Shown here one piece after another: positions 53,617-62,095 of a stretch of 64,000 bases of DNA. A model generated the notes under the pieces. The model made no database searches. It was given only the letters and a program-made list of their open reading frames with translations, and had not been told where the DNA came from. The position numbers and the translations under genes are program-made. The stretch is taken from contig NZ_BNEA01000015.1 in NCBI RefSeq assembly GCF_016860525.1, positions 248,001 to 312,000 on the forward strand. The letters are read 5' to 3'. The stretch is from Streptomyces rubradiris (GTDB lineage Bacteria; Actinomycetota; Actinomycetes; Streptomycetales; Streptomycetaceae). Position 1 is the first letter of the stretch. Each line of letters starts with the position of its first letter.

Positions 53617-53712
53617 GGGGAGACCACGGCCGGGCGGCGCCCCAACGGGTCGACGGGCAGGTCGAGTACGGCAAGATGGGGAACCAGCAGGGGGCCAAGC
53701 ACAGGAGTGAGG

Positions 53713-54354
53713 GTGGGGACACAACCACAGACCAAGGTCTACGGCGAAGCCATCGAGGACTTCTGCCGGATCTGCGGGTTCGACAAGGAGCGGTTCTGGG
53801 AGGACGGCTGGCCCACGGCCGCCATCTGCGACAGCTGCGGGAACGAGTCAGGTATCGCCGACTTCGGCGCGGAGCCGGGCTCGTGGAGGGGGGTCGAAGG
53901 TCTTCATCACTCTCGCGGCCTATGGCTCGGAACCGGCGCCCAGTGGTGCGCCCCCTGGAACAAGCCCCGAGACTGGGACCTGCTCGGGCAGGTCGGGAAC
54001 ATCCCTTCCAAGTGGCGCACGCCAACGCCGCCGCCCATCGACCGTGCGCGGCAGATCGGCAGCAGGTCGGACCACGTTTCACTGGGCACCGAGACCGTGT
54101 GCCGGATCTGCGGGTTCGAAGGGCCGACGTTCTGGAGCGACGGCGAGCCGACCGAGACCGTCTGTCCTTGCTGCGGCACCGAGTCGGGGATCGGCGACCT
54201 CGGCACGCCCGGCGATCTCCGGAAGCTTCGGGAGATCCGCACATTGCGCGGCTACTGGGTGGGCATCGGAGCGCCCTGGGCCGTGCCCGAGGCGAGGCCG
54301 GCGCAGTGGGACATCCTGGAGCAGCTGAGCGGTCTCCCGGCCGAATGGCGCTGA
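53713..54354 (+). CDS. Duplicated zinc-ribbon protein
   Basis: A 213-residue protein with two tandem copies of one domain. Copy 1 (about 10-95) has FCRICGFDKERFWEDGWPTAAICDSCGNESGI and WLGTGAQWCAPWNKPRDWDLLGQVGNIPSKW; copy 2 (about 125-213) has VCRICGFEGPTFWSDGEPTETVCPCCGTESGI and WVGIGAPWAVPEARPAQWDILEQLSGLPAEW. Each has two CxxC pairs 18 residues apart, a zinc-ribbon or rubredoxin-like metal site. GTG 53713 has AGGAG five bases upstream. Base composition is lower in GC than the flanks, suggesting recent arrival. Function is unknown; such ribbons often mediate protein or nucleic-acid contact. Confidence 0.8.
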   Translation: MGTQPQTKVYGEAIEDFCRICGFDKERFWEDGWPTAAICDSCGNESGIADFGAEPGSWRGVEGLHHSRGLWLGTGAQWCAPWNKPRDWDLLGQVGNIPSKWRTPTPPPIDRARQIGSRSDHVSLGTETVCRICGFEGPTFWSDGEPTETVCPCCGTESGIGDLGTPGDLRKLREIRTLRGYWVGIGAPWAVPEARPAQWDILEQLSGLPAEWR

Positions 54355-54452
54355 CCACCGCGCCGCACCGCTCATGAATCGCCATCTGCCGGGCCATCGG
54401 GTCTCATCCCTCGACGGCCCGGCAGGTTCGGCGTCACGGATGCTCCTGCCGC

Positions 54453-55322
54453 TCACCAGCGCAGCGCCCTGAAGTCGACCGGCCGGGGCCGCAGCAGGCG
54501 GGTGCGATCCGTCAGGGCGCGCAGGCGGCGGGACATCTCGTCGGCCGGCAGGCGGTTGCGGTCGCCGTGGCCCGGCAGCACCCATTCGAACCGCAGCCGG
54601 TGCGCCGTCCTGGCCAGGGACGCGGCCAGTTCCTCGATGGAGTACCAGGTCACGCTGTCGGCGACCTCCAGGTCCCCGGTGGTCCGCGACCAGTAGAAGC
54701 TGTCGCCGCTGAAGCAGTACCGGTCGTCGGCGAGGTACAGGACGCTGCCCCGGGTGTGTCCGGGCAGGGGGTGGACGGTGACGCCTTCGGCGATCTCCTG
54801 TGGCTCCAGGCCGCGGATCACCTGGTCCGCGTCCGGCGCCGCGTCCAGGTCTCCTTCGTGGATCCACAGCCGGGCGCCGAAGTGGTCGGCGTAGCGGCGG
54901 CCGTGCGCGGCGTGGTCGCGGTGGGTGAGCAGCACATCGGTGACGGGGCCGCCGGCCGTCCAGCGTTCGGCGAGTGCACTGCTCCAGCGCGGGGTGTCGA
55001 TCATCATCCGGGTGCCGGACGGCCGCAGCAGCAGGTACGAGTTGGCGCCGGCGGTGTGCGTCGAGTTGTGGCCGCAGATCAGCACGCCGTCGTCCAGGGC
55101 CAGCGGGAACGGGTCCAGCGACGGGTCCACGCGGCCGGTCGCCGGCCGGATCGAGCGGGTGTGGCAGGCGAAGACCGCCGCGTGCAGGCGCCGGTTCTCC
55201 GCCTCGTCGGCGGGGGCGCGCAGGATCCGGGACTTCCCGTCGGCCTCGTCGATCAGCTCGGGCGCGAACTGCCGGGCCACATCGCAGTTCGTGCAGCGGT
55301 CGTCCACATACCATCCGTCCAC
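54453..55322 (-). CDS. Metallo-beta-lactamase-fold hydrolase with N-terminal Fe-S-type segment
   Basis: A 289-residue protein. Residues 8-55 contain DDRCTNCDVARQFAPEL and FACHTRS (Cys10, Cys13, Cys53), a three-cysteine ferredoxin-like segment. The rest is a metallo-beta-lactamase fold: LLTHRDHAAHG, then LPGHTRGSVLYLADDRYCFSGDSFYW and VLPGHGDRN. The usual HxHxDH loop reads LTHRDH, so the first His is absent while the Asp and other His ligands remain; a second metal site may be incomplete. GTG 55322 follows AAGGAG. It may be a thiol- or sulfur-related hydrolase of the glyoxalase II group. Substrate unknown. Confidence 0.83.
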   Translation of the reverse strand: MDGWYVDDRCTNCDVARQFAPELIDEADGKSRILRAPADEAENRRLHAAVFACHTRSIRPATGRVDPSLDPFPLALDDGVLICGHNSTHTAGANSYLLLRPSGTRMMIDTPRWSSALAERWTAGGPVTDVLLTHRDHAAHGRRYADHFGARLWIHEGDLDAAPDADQVIRGLEPQEIAEGVTVHPLPGHTRGSVLYLADDRYCFSGDSFYWSRTTGDLEVADSVTWYSIEELAASLARTAHRLRFEWVLPGHGDRNRLPADEMSRRLRALTDRTRLLRPRPVDFRALRW

Positions 55323-55367
55323 GGCTGGGCTCCTTCCTCGCGGGCGGCCCCCGGCCGAGGCCGCCCC

Positions 55368-55409
55368 CTTCCGGTTCCAGGGGTACCCGCCGGCCGCCGG
55401 AACCGGAAG
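55368..55409 (-). terminator. Terminator after the P-loop kinase gene
   Basis: CTTCCGGTTCC (55368-55378) pairs perfectly with GGAACCGGAAG (55399-55409) across a 20-base loop, 87 bases downstream of the kinase stop codon on the minus strand and before the metallohydrolase gene. Confidence 0.55.
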
Positions 55410-55495
55410 CCCGTACCGATCTTGTGCTTTCCGCGCCCGGCCGCTCTGGGCGGCCGGACGCCACACGCTCCGCGGCGGATGATCTTCCGGCCGGC

Positions 55496-55957
55496 TCAGG
55501 GTCGTATCTCGAAGCCGCCCCGTCCGTCGAACCGCACCTCATGCACCGCGTCGAACCCGTCCGCCACCGAGGGTCTGCGCAGCCGCTCGAGGGTGGCCAG
55601 GACGCCGACGTCGGGGACCCGGCCGCGGCCCTCGCGGGCGGCGTTGCGGCGCAGGGAGCCCGGCACGTCAGGCGGGAACCAGTACGCCGTGACGGTGGCC
55701 CCGTGGGCCCGCGCCGCCGCCACCAGCGGCGCCCACTCCCGCGGCGACGGGTTGGTGTTGTCCACGGCCACGGGCCGGCCCGCCGCCAGGTGCTCCGTGA
55801 CCAGCCGCATCTGCCGGGCCTGCTTGTTCCTCGCCCCGCGCGGGAACAGGTCCTTGCCGACCAGCTCGTACCGGCCGGACAGGCACCGCGCGTAGAACGT
55901 GGACTTCCCGGAGGCCTGCAGCCCGACCAGTACCGCCAGGTCCGCCTGTGTCGCCAT
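55496..55957 (-). CDS. P-loop AAA/polynucleotide kinase-like protein
   Basis: A 153-residue P-loop kinase. Walker A is GLQASGKST (12-20), followed by YELVGKDLFPRGARNKQARQMRLV and the Walker-B-like VAVDNTNPSPREWAPLV, then YWFPPDVPGSLRRNAAREGRGRVPDVGV. This is the pattern of the T4 polynucleotide-kinase-like AAA_33 family, which phosphorylate nucleic acid ends or small molecules. ATG 55957 places Walker A close to the N-terminus as usual; longer frames upstream are shadows of the FAD gene. Its substrate is not indicated. It is on the same strand as the upstream FAD-domain gene, 53 bases away. Confidence 0.87.
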   Translation of the reverse strand: MATQADLAVLVGLQASGKSTFYARCLSGRYELVGKDLFPRGARNKQARQMRLVTEHLAAGRPVAVDNTNPSPREWAPLVAAARAHGATVTAYWFPPDVPGSLRRNAAREGRGRVPDVGVLATLERLRRPSVADGFDAVHEVRFDGRGGFEIRP

Positions 55958-56010
55958 ATCGCCACTGTGACACGCCGCCGGCCCGGCGCCGAGCCTCCCG
56001 GGGGCGGCCC

Positions 56011-56733
56011 TCAGTGCTGCCCGCCGCCCTCCAGCAGGCCGGTGACCTGCGGGCGGACGGCCTCCCACGCGGTGTCCGGCAGGTCGCCGAGGGCCGTGCC
56101 GCGCAGGGCGTCGAGGGCGTCCTCGGCGCCGGTGTCGCACCGGGTGGTGCCGGTGAGCACGTCGTAGCCGTCCCGTACGGCGACACGCAGGCGGCGCCGC
56201 TCACCGTCCTCGGCGTGCAGGGCCGAGGCGACGACGAGGGGCGGCTCCCCGCCCGGCTCGGCGGGCAGCTTGCGGTAGGCCGAGACGAGGGGCGTGCGCC
56301 AGCGCAGACCGAGCAGCACGGGACGTTTGGCGACCACCTCCGCCAGGTCCGCCTCGCGCACCCCCTCGGGCTCCAGGACCGTGGCCCGGGCGTCCAGGAC
56401 CAGGGCGGGCGGCAGCAGGCAGCGCAGCGTACTGCCGACGATGTTGCCGCCGACCGTGGCGGTCCGCCGCACGGCCCCGGTGCCGATGGTGGCCGCGGCC
56501 AGCCGCAGGACGTCCGGCACGGTCGCGTCGATCCGGTGCAGCAGCACGGCGCCGCCCAGAGTCTCCCGCCCGACGGCGTTCGCCTCCGGCACCTGCCGCA
56601 GCGACACCGCGAGTTGGGGGAATCCGTCGCGCTGCCAGGTCGCCCAGAGGAGCGTCGCCCCGCCGATCGGCACGGCCCCGTCGGCAAGGCACTGCTGGGC
56701 TTCCGGTACGGACGTGGGCAGACGCAACAGCAC
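56011..56733 (-). CDS. FAD-binding subunit of a molybdopterin dehydrogenase
   Basis: A 240-residue FAD domain of the xanthine dehydrogenase/CO dehydrogenase medium-subunit family (PF00941). The N-terminal VPIGGATLLWATWQ and the motif TVGGNIVGSTLRCLLPPALVLDARATVLE bind FAD; the C-terminal half (VVASALHAEDGERRRLRVAVRDG) is the CO dehydrogenase flavoprotein C-terminal domain. It is shorter than the usual 280-300 residues. The large molybdenum subunit and the 2Fe-2S subunit are not in the neighbourhood, so it works with partners elsewhere or is an orphan. GTG 56733 is the annotated start; no good ribosome site is visible. Confidence 0.82.
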   Translation of the reverse strand: MLLRLPTSVPEAQQCLADGAVPIGGATLLWATWQRDGFPQLAVSLRQVPEANAVGRETLGGAVLLHRIDATVPDVLRLAAATIGTGAVRRTATVGGNIVGSTLRCLLPPALVLDARATVLEPEGVREADLAEVVAKRPVLLGLRWRTPLVSAYRKLPAEPGGEPPLVVASALHAEDGERRRLRVAVRDGYDVLTGTTRCDTGAEDALDALRGTALGDLPDTAWEAVRPQVTGLLEGGGQH

Positions 56734-57056
56734 AGTGGCCGACCTGCCTTTCTGGGGTCTGGACGCGAGATGTCCGCGGGCTCGGGACGCCGGGCGGACG
56801 GCCGACGGCCACCTGCCCGCCGACTGCGAGTCTTCTCGCGCGGCGGGGGGCGCGTACAGGGCTCACACGTGCATGCGGCGCGCGCTCACGCCGCGCCGGC
56901 CGACCGCCGGAACGGAGCCGGCAAGCAGCCTCGGGGAGGGCGGAATGGCCGGTGACCGGCGGGTGTTGGAGAGTCGGGAGGCGACTGCCGCCCTCGTACC
57001 GCATGCGGCGTGCCCCGCCCCGGGGCGGCCGTGCCCGACGGAAGGAAGCACCATCC

Positions 57057-57476
57057 ATGGCCCGCGACGTGCGCACGATCACCAACCCGGCCACCCTGCA
57101 CGACCCGACCCCGTTCGGCTACAGCCACGCCGTCTCGGCGCCCGGCGCGCTCGTCTTCATCGCGGGCCAGTACGCCTCCGACGCCACCGGCGCCCCGGTG
57201 CCCGGTGACTTCGCCGCGCAGGTCGAGCTGGCCTTCGACCGGTTGCGGCTGGCCCTGGAGGCGGAGGGGCTCGGGTACGAGCACGTCGTCCGGCTCGGCA
57301 CGTTCGTCGTCGACCACGACGCCGCGAAGCTGGAAGTCCTCGGCAAGGCCCTGCTCGCCCGCTTCGGGGACCGGCTGCCGGCCCAGACGCTGAGCGGCGT
57401 GGCGTCTCTCGCGCTGCCCGGCATGCTGTTCGAGGTCGACGCGGTCGCCGTCCGCCCGGCCGCGCCGGAGGTGTGA
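57057..57476 (+). CDS. RidA family protein
   Basis: A 139-residue member of the RidA/YjgF enamine-imine deaminase family. TPFGYSHAVSAPGALVFIAGQYASDATG and LGYEHVVRLGTFVVDHD cover the conserved active-site loop and second helix, and LPAQTLSGVASLALPGMLFEVDAVAVR is the typical C-terminal half; the Arg expected in the IEI(D/E)xxA region is partly replaced here (FEVDAVAV). Such proteins form trimers and hydrolyse reactive imines from PLP enzymes in the cytoplasm. ATG 57057 follows GAAGGAA. The gene stands alone on the plus strand, divergent from the FAD-domain gene. Confidence 0.88.
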   Translation: MARDVRTITNPATLHDPTPFGYSHAVSAPGALVFIAGQYASDATGAPVPGDFAAQVELAFDRLRLALEAEGLGYEHVVRLGTFVVDHDAAKLEVLGKALLARFGDRLPAQTLSGVASLALPGMLFEVDAVAVRPAAPEV

Positions 57477-57692
57477 CGGGCGCCCGCCCGCATCACTGCG
57501 TTCCGCTCGTCGCCCAACGCCCCCGAGCGCCGGTGCCCGTACGGGCCGCGGCGGCCGAGGGTACGACGCATGGCCGACGGCCACGGCCCGGACGACGACC
57601 GGCACCGGTGCGCACACTCCGGACCGGCGCCAGGTGACCGGGCAGTAAGCGGGAAGCGGCCGGGAAACGGCATCCGGCCGGGAAGCGGCATG

Positions 57693-57732
57693 AAAAAAGC
57701 CCTGCCGGGCCAAGCGGCCCGGCAGGGCTCCT
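57693..57732 (-). terminator. Strong terminator with U-tract for the MMPL gene
   Basis: A perfect 14-bp stem (57698-57711 with 57716-57729) and AAGC loop. Six A residues at 57693-57698 become a U-tract on the minus strand, giving a classical intrinsic terminator 20 bases beyond the transporter stop. Confidence 0.9.
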
Positions 57733-57751
57733 CTCTCCGTCGTGGTCGCCG

Positions 57752-59935
57752 CTAGCCGCGGCGGCCCGCCGGATCGTGGGCGGTGGTGTCCCGGTCCTCG
57801 CCGTGCCGGACCGTACCGGAACCGGCGGCCCCGGCCCCCGGCGTCTCGGCCCGGTCCCCGTGGCCCGGCCACCAGGCGGCGTGGCCGATCAGGGCCGTGA
57901 GGCTCGGGGTGAAGAACATCGCCATGACGAACGCGGCCACCACGATGCCGAAGGAGACCGCGAAGCCCATCTCCGACAGCAGCGAGTTGCCCGCCAGCAT
58001 CATCGTGGCGAAGGTCGCCGCCAGGATGAAGCCCGCGGCGGCCACGGTCGGCCCGGCATGCCGGAGGGCCATGCCCGCCGCCTCGCGCGGATCCCGGCCC
58101 TCGCGGGCCTCCTCACGCAGCCGGGCGATCATGAGGATGTTGTAGTCGGTGCCGATCGCGACCACGAAGAGGTACATGATCACCGGCAGCATGAACATCA
58201 GACCCGAGTGGCCCTGCCAGTCCTGGAAGATCCACACGGTGGCGCCGAGGGTGGCGCCGAAGCCGAGGCCCACGGACGCGATCAGGTACCAGGGTGCGAC
58301 CACACTGCGCAGCAGCAGCCCCAGGATGACCATGATGAGGATGGCGGCGACCGGGAAGACCGTCCGGTAGTCGTGGTTGACCGCCTCGTCGATGTCCTTG
58401 TAGATCGAGGACATGCCGCCGACGAACGCCTCGGTGCCGTCGGGCGCCGCCGAGTGCGCGACGTCGCGGACCCGGCCCACGGCGTCGATCGCCTCGTCCG
58501 TCGACGCCTCGTACTTCAGCGTGACGGTGAAGTCGGCGGTGGTGCCCTCCTTGTTGAGCTGGGTCATGCGGGCGCTCGCGACGCCGTCCACCTCACCCAG
58601 CTTCCGCGCGTACTCCTTGAACCGGGACCCGTCCAGCTGCTTGCCGTCGGTGCTGGACAGATAGACGTCGGTGGGAGCCGCCGCACCCGCCGAGTACGCC
58701 TTCTGCATCTCGTCCTGGACGACCATGGACTCCTTGGTCTTGGGCATGGAGCCCGAGGCCAGGTCGAAGGTGGCCTTGTAGCCGAGGCTGCCGATGGACA
58801 GGACCAGCAGCACGAGACCGGAGACGATGGCGGTCAGCGCCGGGCGGCGCTGGACACCGCGGCCGAGGGCGGCGAAGCGGGCGTTCTGCGGCTCCTTCTG
58901 CCAGGACTTCGACGGCCAGAAGACCTTGGGCCCGATCAGCGAGACCACGGCGGGGATCAGGGTCAGGCCGGCGACCAGGGTGGCGCCGACCGCGATGGCG
59001 AGCGCCGGGCCCATCTGCTTCAGGAAGCCCAGCGTGGACAGCACCAGGGCGAGGAAGGCGATGATGACCGCTCCGGCCGCCGAGGCGATGGCCTCGCCGA
59101 CCCGGTCCACCGCGTTGATCATGGCCTGCTTGGGTTCGTCCCCGGCACGCAGGCTCTCTCGGTAGCGGAATATCAGGAACAGGAAGTAGTCGGTGCCGAC
59201 GCCGAAGAGTACGACGATGAGGATCGAGGAGATCGAGCTGTTGGCCTCAAGGCCGAACAGCTTGGTGGCGTAGGCGATCAGGCCGTTGGCGACGGCGGAC
59301 ACCAGGCCGATCAGCACCAGGGGCAGTACGGCGAGGATCGGCGCCCGGAAGATGATCAGCAGGGTCACCAGGATGATGACGAAGGTGCCGATACCGATCA
59401 ACGCCTCGCCGCGCTTGGACGAGTCCTGCTGGTCGAGTGCCTGCGCCGCGGAACCGCCGAGCTTGACGTCGAGTTGCGTGCCCTTGGCCAGTTCCTTGGC
59501 CTGTTCGCGCAACTCCTTCGCCGCGTCTGCCTGTTTGGGCTGACCGGCGTTCTTGCTGTCCATCTGCACCAGGGTCATGGTGTACTTGCCGTCCTTCGAC
59601 GGCGGGCCGGGGACGACCTTCTGCACCTGGTCGATGTGCTTCTTGCCCAGCTCGGTGGTGATCCGGGCGACATCCTTCTGGTCGGCGGCGGTGAGCTTGC
59701 CGCCGTCGGTGCGCTGGTAGAGCGCGATCGCGGACGGGGTGAAGGCGCTGGGGAACGCCTTCTGCTGGATGTCCGCCGCTTTGATGGACTCGTAACTCTT
59801 GGGTAGGAAACTGCTCTCGTCACTGTTCGAGGGCAGGCTCGGTGCGGTGGCGACTATCGCCACCGCGGCGATCAGCCACGCCACGATCGTCCAAATGGGA
59901 TGACGGACGACGGCGTTGCCTATTCGTCGGAACAT
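57752..59935 (-). CDS. MMPL family membrane transporter
   Basis: A 727-residue RND/MMPL protein with about 12 membrane helices. It starts FRRIGNAVVRHPIWTIVAWLIAAVAIV, then a large extracytoplasmic loop (about 35-180), a membrane block with VLFGVGTDYFLFLIFRYRESLRAGDEPKQAMINAVDRVGEAIASAAGAVI, a second loop (about 395-530) and a second block containing VVAIGTDYNILMIARLREEAREGRDPREA. The paired GTDYxxxLxxRxRE motifs with the proton-relay Asp-Tyr are diagnostic of MMPL exporters. In actinomycetes these move lipids, siderophores or antibiotics. ATG 59935 follows AGGAGG. A strong U-tract terminator follows. Single gene; substrate unknown. Confidence 0.94.
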   Translation of the reverse strand: MFRRIGNAVVRHPIWTIVAWLIAAVAIVATAPSLPSNSDESSFLPKSYESIKAADIQQKAFPSAFTPSAIALYQRTDGGKLTAADQKDVARITTELGKKHIDQVQKVVPGPPSKDGKYTMTLVQMDSKNAGQPKQADAAKELREQAKELAKGTQLDVKLGGSAAQALDQQDSSKRGEALIGIGTFVIILVTLLIIFRAPILAVLPLVLIGLVSAVANGLIAYATKLFGLEANSSISSILIVVLFGVGTDYFLFLIFRYRESLRAGDEPKQAMINAVDRVGEAIASAAGAVIIAFLALVLSTLGFLKQMGPALAIAVGATLVAGLTLIPAVVSLIGPKVFWPSKSWQKEPQNARFAALGRGVQRRPALTAIVSGLVLLVLSIGSLGYKATFDLASGSMPKTKESMVVQDEMQKAYSAGAAAPTDVYLSSTDGKQLDGSRFKEYARKLGEVDGVASARMTQLNKEGTTADFTVTLKYEASTDEAIDAVGRVRDVAHSAAPDGTEAFVGGMSSIYKDIDEAVNHDYRTVFPVAAILIMVILGLLLRSVVAPWYLIASVGLGFGATLGATVWIFQDWQGHSGLMFMLPVIMYLFVVAIGTDYNILMIARLREEAREGRDPREAAGMALRHAGPTVAAAGFILAATFATMMLAGNSLLSEMGFAVSFGIVVAAFVMAMFFTPSLTALIGHAAWWPGHGDRAETPGAGAAGSGTVRHGEDRDTTAHDPAGRRG

Positions 59936-60149
59936 GCGGAGGGTCCTCCTGGGAAGGAAGATCACCGCAGCCCGGGGAGCGGACCCTGGCATCGGCGACC
60001 CCGACCGGCACGCGTCGAACGGGCCGGTCGCATGGTTGTCTTGGTGTCACATCCTAATGACCGGTCCCGCACTTCCCCTCATCGGCAGGCCCAAGCGCGC
60101 GGCAGAACGGTCCAACCACCGGTATATGCCCCCGACATGCGGTGCCGTG

Positions 60150-60574
60150 GCCGGGATGAACGGCCCGCACTGGCTGGGCCCGGAAGCGGCCCGGTTCGAC
60201 GACGCACCGCGGCCGGTCACCGTCGGTGCCGCCGACGAGGGCCTGGAGCACGTCTACGACTCCCCCGGCAAGGCCGAGTCGAGCCGGCCGGCGCGTGGCA
60301 CCGGCTCACCGTTCAACGGCAGGGGTCCCGGCGGCCTCATGGTGCTGTTCACGGACGCCACCTCGGGCATGACGACGTACGCGGCGAACCGCTCGTTGTA
60401 CATCGACGCGCCCGGCGCCGATGGCACGGTCACGCTCGACTTCGACCGCGCCGGGAACCTGCCGTGCGCCTACACCGACCTGGAGACCTGCCCCTCCCGC
60501 CCGGCGGGAACCGGCTGCCGGTGGCGGTGGAGGCCGGCGAGTGCATCCCCCTGGAGCGCGGCGGACAGCCGTGA
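60150..60574 (+). pseudogene. DUF1684 remnant
   Basis: Two fragments of a DUF1684 protein remain. MNGPHWLGPEAARFDDAPRPVTVGAADEG corresponds to the N-terminal part and GLMVLFTDATSGMTTYAANRSLYIDAP to AGNLPCAYTD the C-terminal domain; a frameshift near 60480 leads to LPPGGNRLPVAVEAGECIPLE-like sequence at the end. About 100 residues between the fragments are missing. DUF1684 proteins are about 250 residues. The gene is dead; no start or ribosome site is evident. Confidence 0.6.
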
Positions 60575-60719
60575 GCCGGACGGGCGCCTGGTGAGGTGCC
60601 GGGTGCCAGGGCGGAGGCGTCGAAGTACCACCAGGCGGAACGTACCTGGATCCCGGACCATTCCGTCACGGTGTCGATGTTCTTCTCCATCGTGTCCTCA
60701 ACGGTCGACGGCGCGAGCG

Positions 60720-61127
60720 TCACTCCCCGGTGGGCGAGCTCCGCGGAGTTCGGGCACCCGGCGCCGGAGCCCGATCAGGCGTGTTCTCGATGGCAGCGAT
60801 CGTCTGGCGGAGCAGACTACGGGCGGTCTCCAAGTCGTCGGCACGCTGGTCGAGGATGTTCAACTGGTCGCGCAGGCTGGTGAGGACACCGGGACAGGGC
60901 AGAAGCGTCGTCGCGTCGTCAGTGCAGGGCAGGACCTGGCGGATGACGCGGGTGGGCAGGCCGACGGCGAGCAGGGCGCGGACCCAGCGCACTGTCTCCA
61001 CTGTCTGGTCGTCGTACTCGCGGTAGCCATTGGCACGGCGGTCGGCGTGGATCAGTTCCCTCCGCTCGTAATAGCGCAACAGCCGCTCGCTGACTCCGGT
61101 CCGGCGTGACAGCTCCCCGATCAGCAC
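60720..61127 (-). CDS. MerR family transcriptional regulator
   Basis: A 135-residue MerR regulator. VLIGELSRRTGVSERLLRYYERRELIHADRRANGYREYDDQTVETVRWVRALLAVGLP is the full winged helix-turn-helix, followed by a coiled coil (SLRDQLNILDQRADDLETARSLLRQTIAAIE) for dimerisation. It has no Cys metal-sensing motif at the C-terminus beyond PCTDDATTLLPCPG, so it is probably drug- or redox-sensing. GTG 61127 is chosen because the family starts exactly there. An inverted repeat 17 bases upstream (CTTGAC/GTCAAG) is the likely operator between it and the divergent amidohydrolase. Confidence 0.9.
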   Translation of the reverse strand: MLIGELSRRTGVSERLLRYYERRELIHADRRANGYREYDDQTVETVRWVRALLAVGLPTRVIRQVLPCTDDATTLLPCPGVLTSLRDQLNILDQRADDLETARSLLRQTIAAIENTPDRAPAPGARTPRSSPTGE

Positions 61128-61143
61128 CGACCGCCCCTTTCGA

Positions 61144-61166
61144 CTTGACCTTCCAACGGTGTCAAG
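61144..61166. promoter_or_regulatory. Probable MerR operator
   Basis: CTTGAC (61144-61149) and GTCAAG (61161-61166) form a dyad with an 11-base spacer between the divergent MerR and amidohydrolase genes. TTGACC inside it could be the -35 element, as in MerR-controlled promoters. Confidence 0.55.
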
Positions 61167-61225
61167 GAGCAACAGTGCCTTGACCGGCCGAATTCCGGAT
61201 CGGTCGAGACGGAGGGAACGAATCA

Positions 61226-62014
61226 GTGATCATTGACGCGCACAGTCATGTCCACGATCCGGTCGAGGTGCATGTGGGGCTGCTGGACGAAGCCGGAGTC
61301 GACCGCGCCGTCCTGTTCGCCACCCGGCCGCACCCGGAGCGCGCCCACGACCTGGCCGCACTGCGCCGGGAGATGGCCGTCCTGGAGAAGGCGCTCGGAG
61401 GCCGGGCCGGCACGGTCGAGGCGTACCGGGGGGCGTGGCGGGAGCTGGACGCCGCGCTCGCCGCGCAGCCGGAGCGGTTCATCGGGTTCTTGTCGGTGCC
61501 GCTGGGTCTGGGGCCGGAGGAGACAGCCGCGATCGTGGAACAGGAGGTGATCGGCCGTGGACTGCGCGGGATCGGGGAGCTGACGCCGCCGCCGGGAGGA
61601 GCAGGGCTGATCGAACCGGTGCTCCGGGCAGCGGCCGACCAGGGGCGGTTGCCCGTGGTCGTGCACGGATTCGCGCCGACCACCGCGGAGGACCTGGCGA
61701 CGCTGGCCGCGCTGGCCGGCCGGTACTCGGGCGTCCCGCTGGTGGTCAGCCAGCTGGGAGGCCGGCACTGGATGCAGGCCGTCGAACTGGTGCGGAACAC
61801 CCCGAACATGTACCTGGAGCTGTCGACGGCCAACATCGTCTTCGCAGTCCGGCTGGCCATCAAGGAGATCCCGGACCGGACCCTGTTCGGCTCGGACGCA
61901 CCGTACGGAGACCCGGTCCTCACCCGGGCCTTGGTGGAACGAGTTACCAGCCCCGGCGAGATACGCGACCGGGTACTCGGCGGAACGATCGCAGAGCTGG
62001 TCGGGCTCGGCTGA
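61226..62014 (+). CDS. Amidohydrolase-2 family metal-dependent hydrolase
   Basis: A 262-residue TIM-barrel hydrolase. MIIDAHSHVHDP carries the metal-binding HxH, LRGIGELTPPPGG and VVVHGFAPTTAEDL supply later ligands, and PDRTLFGSDAPYGDPVLT has the catalytic Asp of the GSDxPY motif. This is the amidohydrolase-2 (TatD/ACMSD-like) group, which hydrolyses or decarboxylates small acids. GTG 61226 starts at the first strand. It is divergent from the MerR regulator, which probably controls it. The likely terminator hairpin at 62033 follows. Confidence 0.88.
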   Translation: MIIDAHSHVHDPVEVHVGLLDEAGVDRAVLFATRPHPERAHDLAALRREMAVLEKALGGRAGTVEAYRGAWRELDAALAAQPERFIGFLSVPLGLGPEETAAIVEQEVIGRGLRGIGELTPPPGGAGLIEPVLRAAADQGRLPVVVHGFAPTTAEDLATLAALAGRYSGVPLVVSQLGGRHWMQAVELVRNTPNMYLELSTANIVFAVRLAIKEIPDRTLFGSDAPYGDPVLTRALVERVTSPGEIRDRVLGGTIAELVGLG

Positions 62015-62032
62015 CGCGGGACCGGCTCGCGG

Positions 62033-62095
62033 GCGCTTCAGTCGGCCGGGTGAGCAAGCCCGCCGGCCCGAACCCTCACTCGCCGGCTGAAGCGC
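62033..62095. terminator. Hairpin between amidohydrolase and LysR remnant
   Basis: GCGCTTCAGTCGGC (62033-62046) and GCCGGCTGAAGCGC (62082-62095) pair with one mismatch across a 35-base loop, between converging reading frames. Confidence 0.45.
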
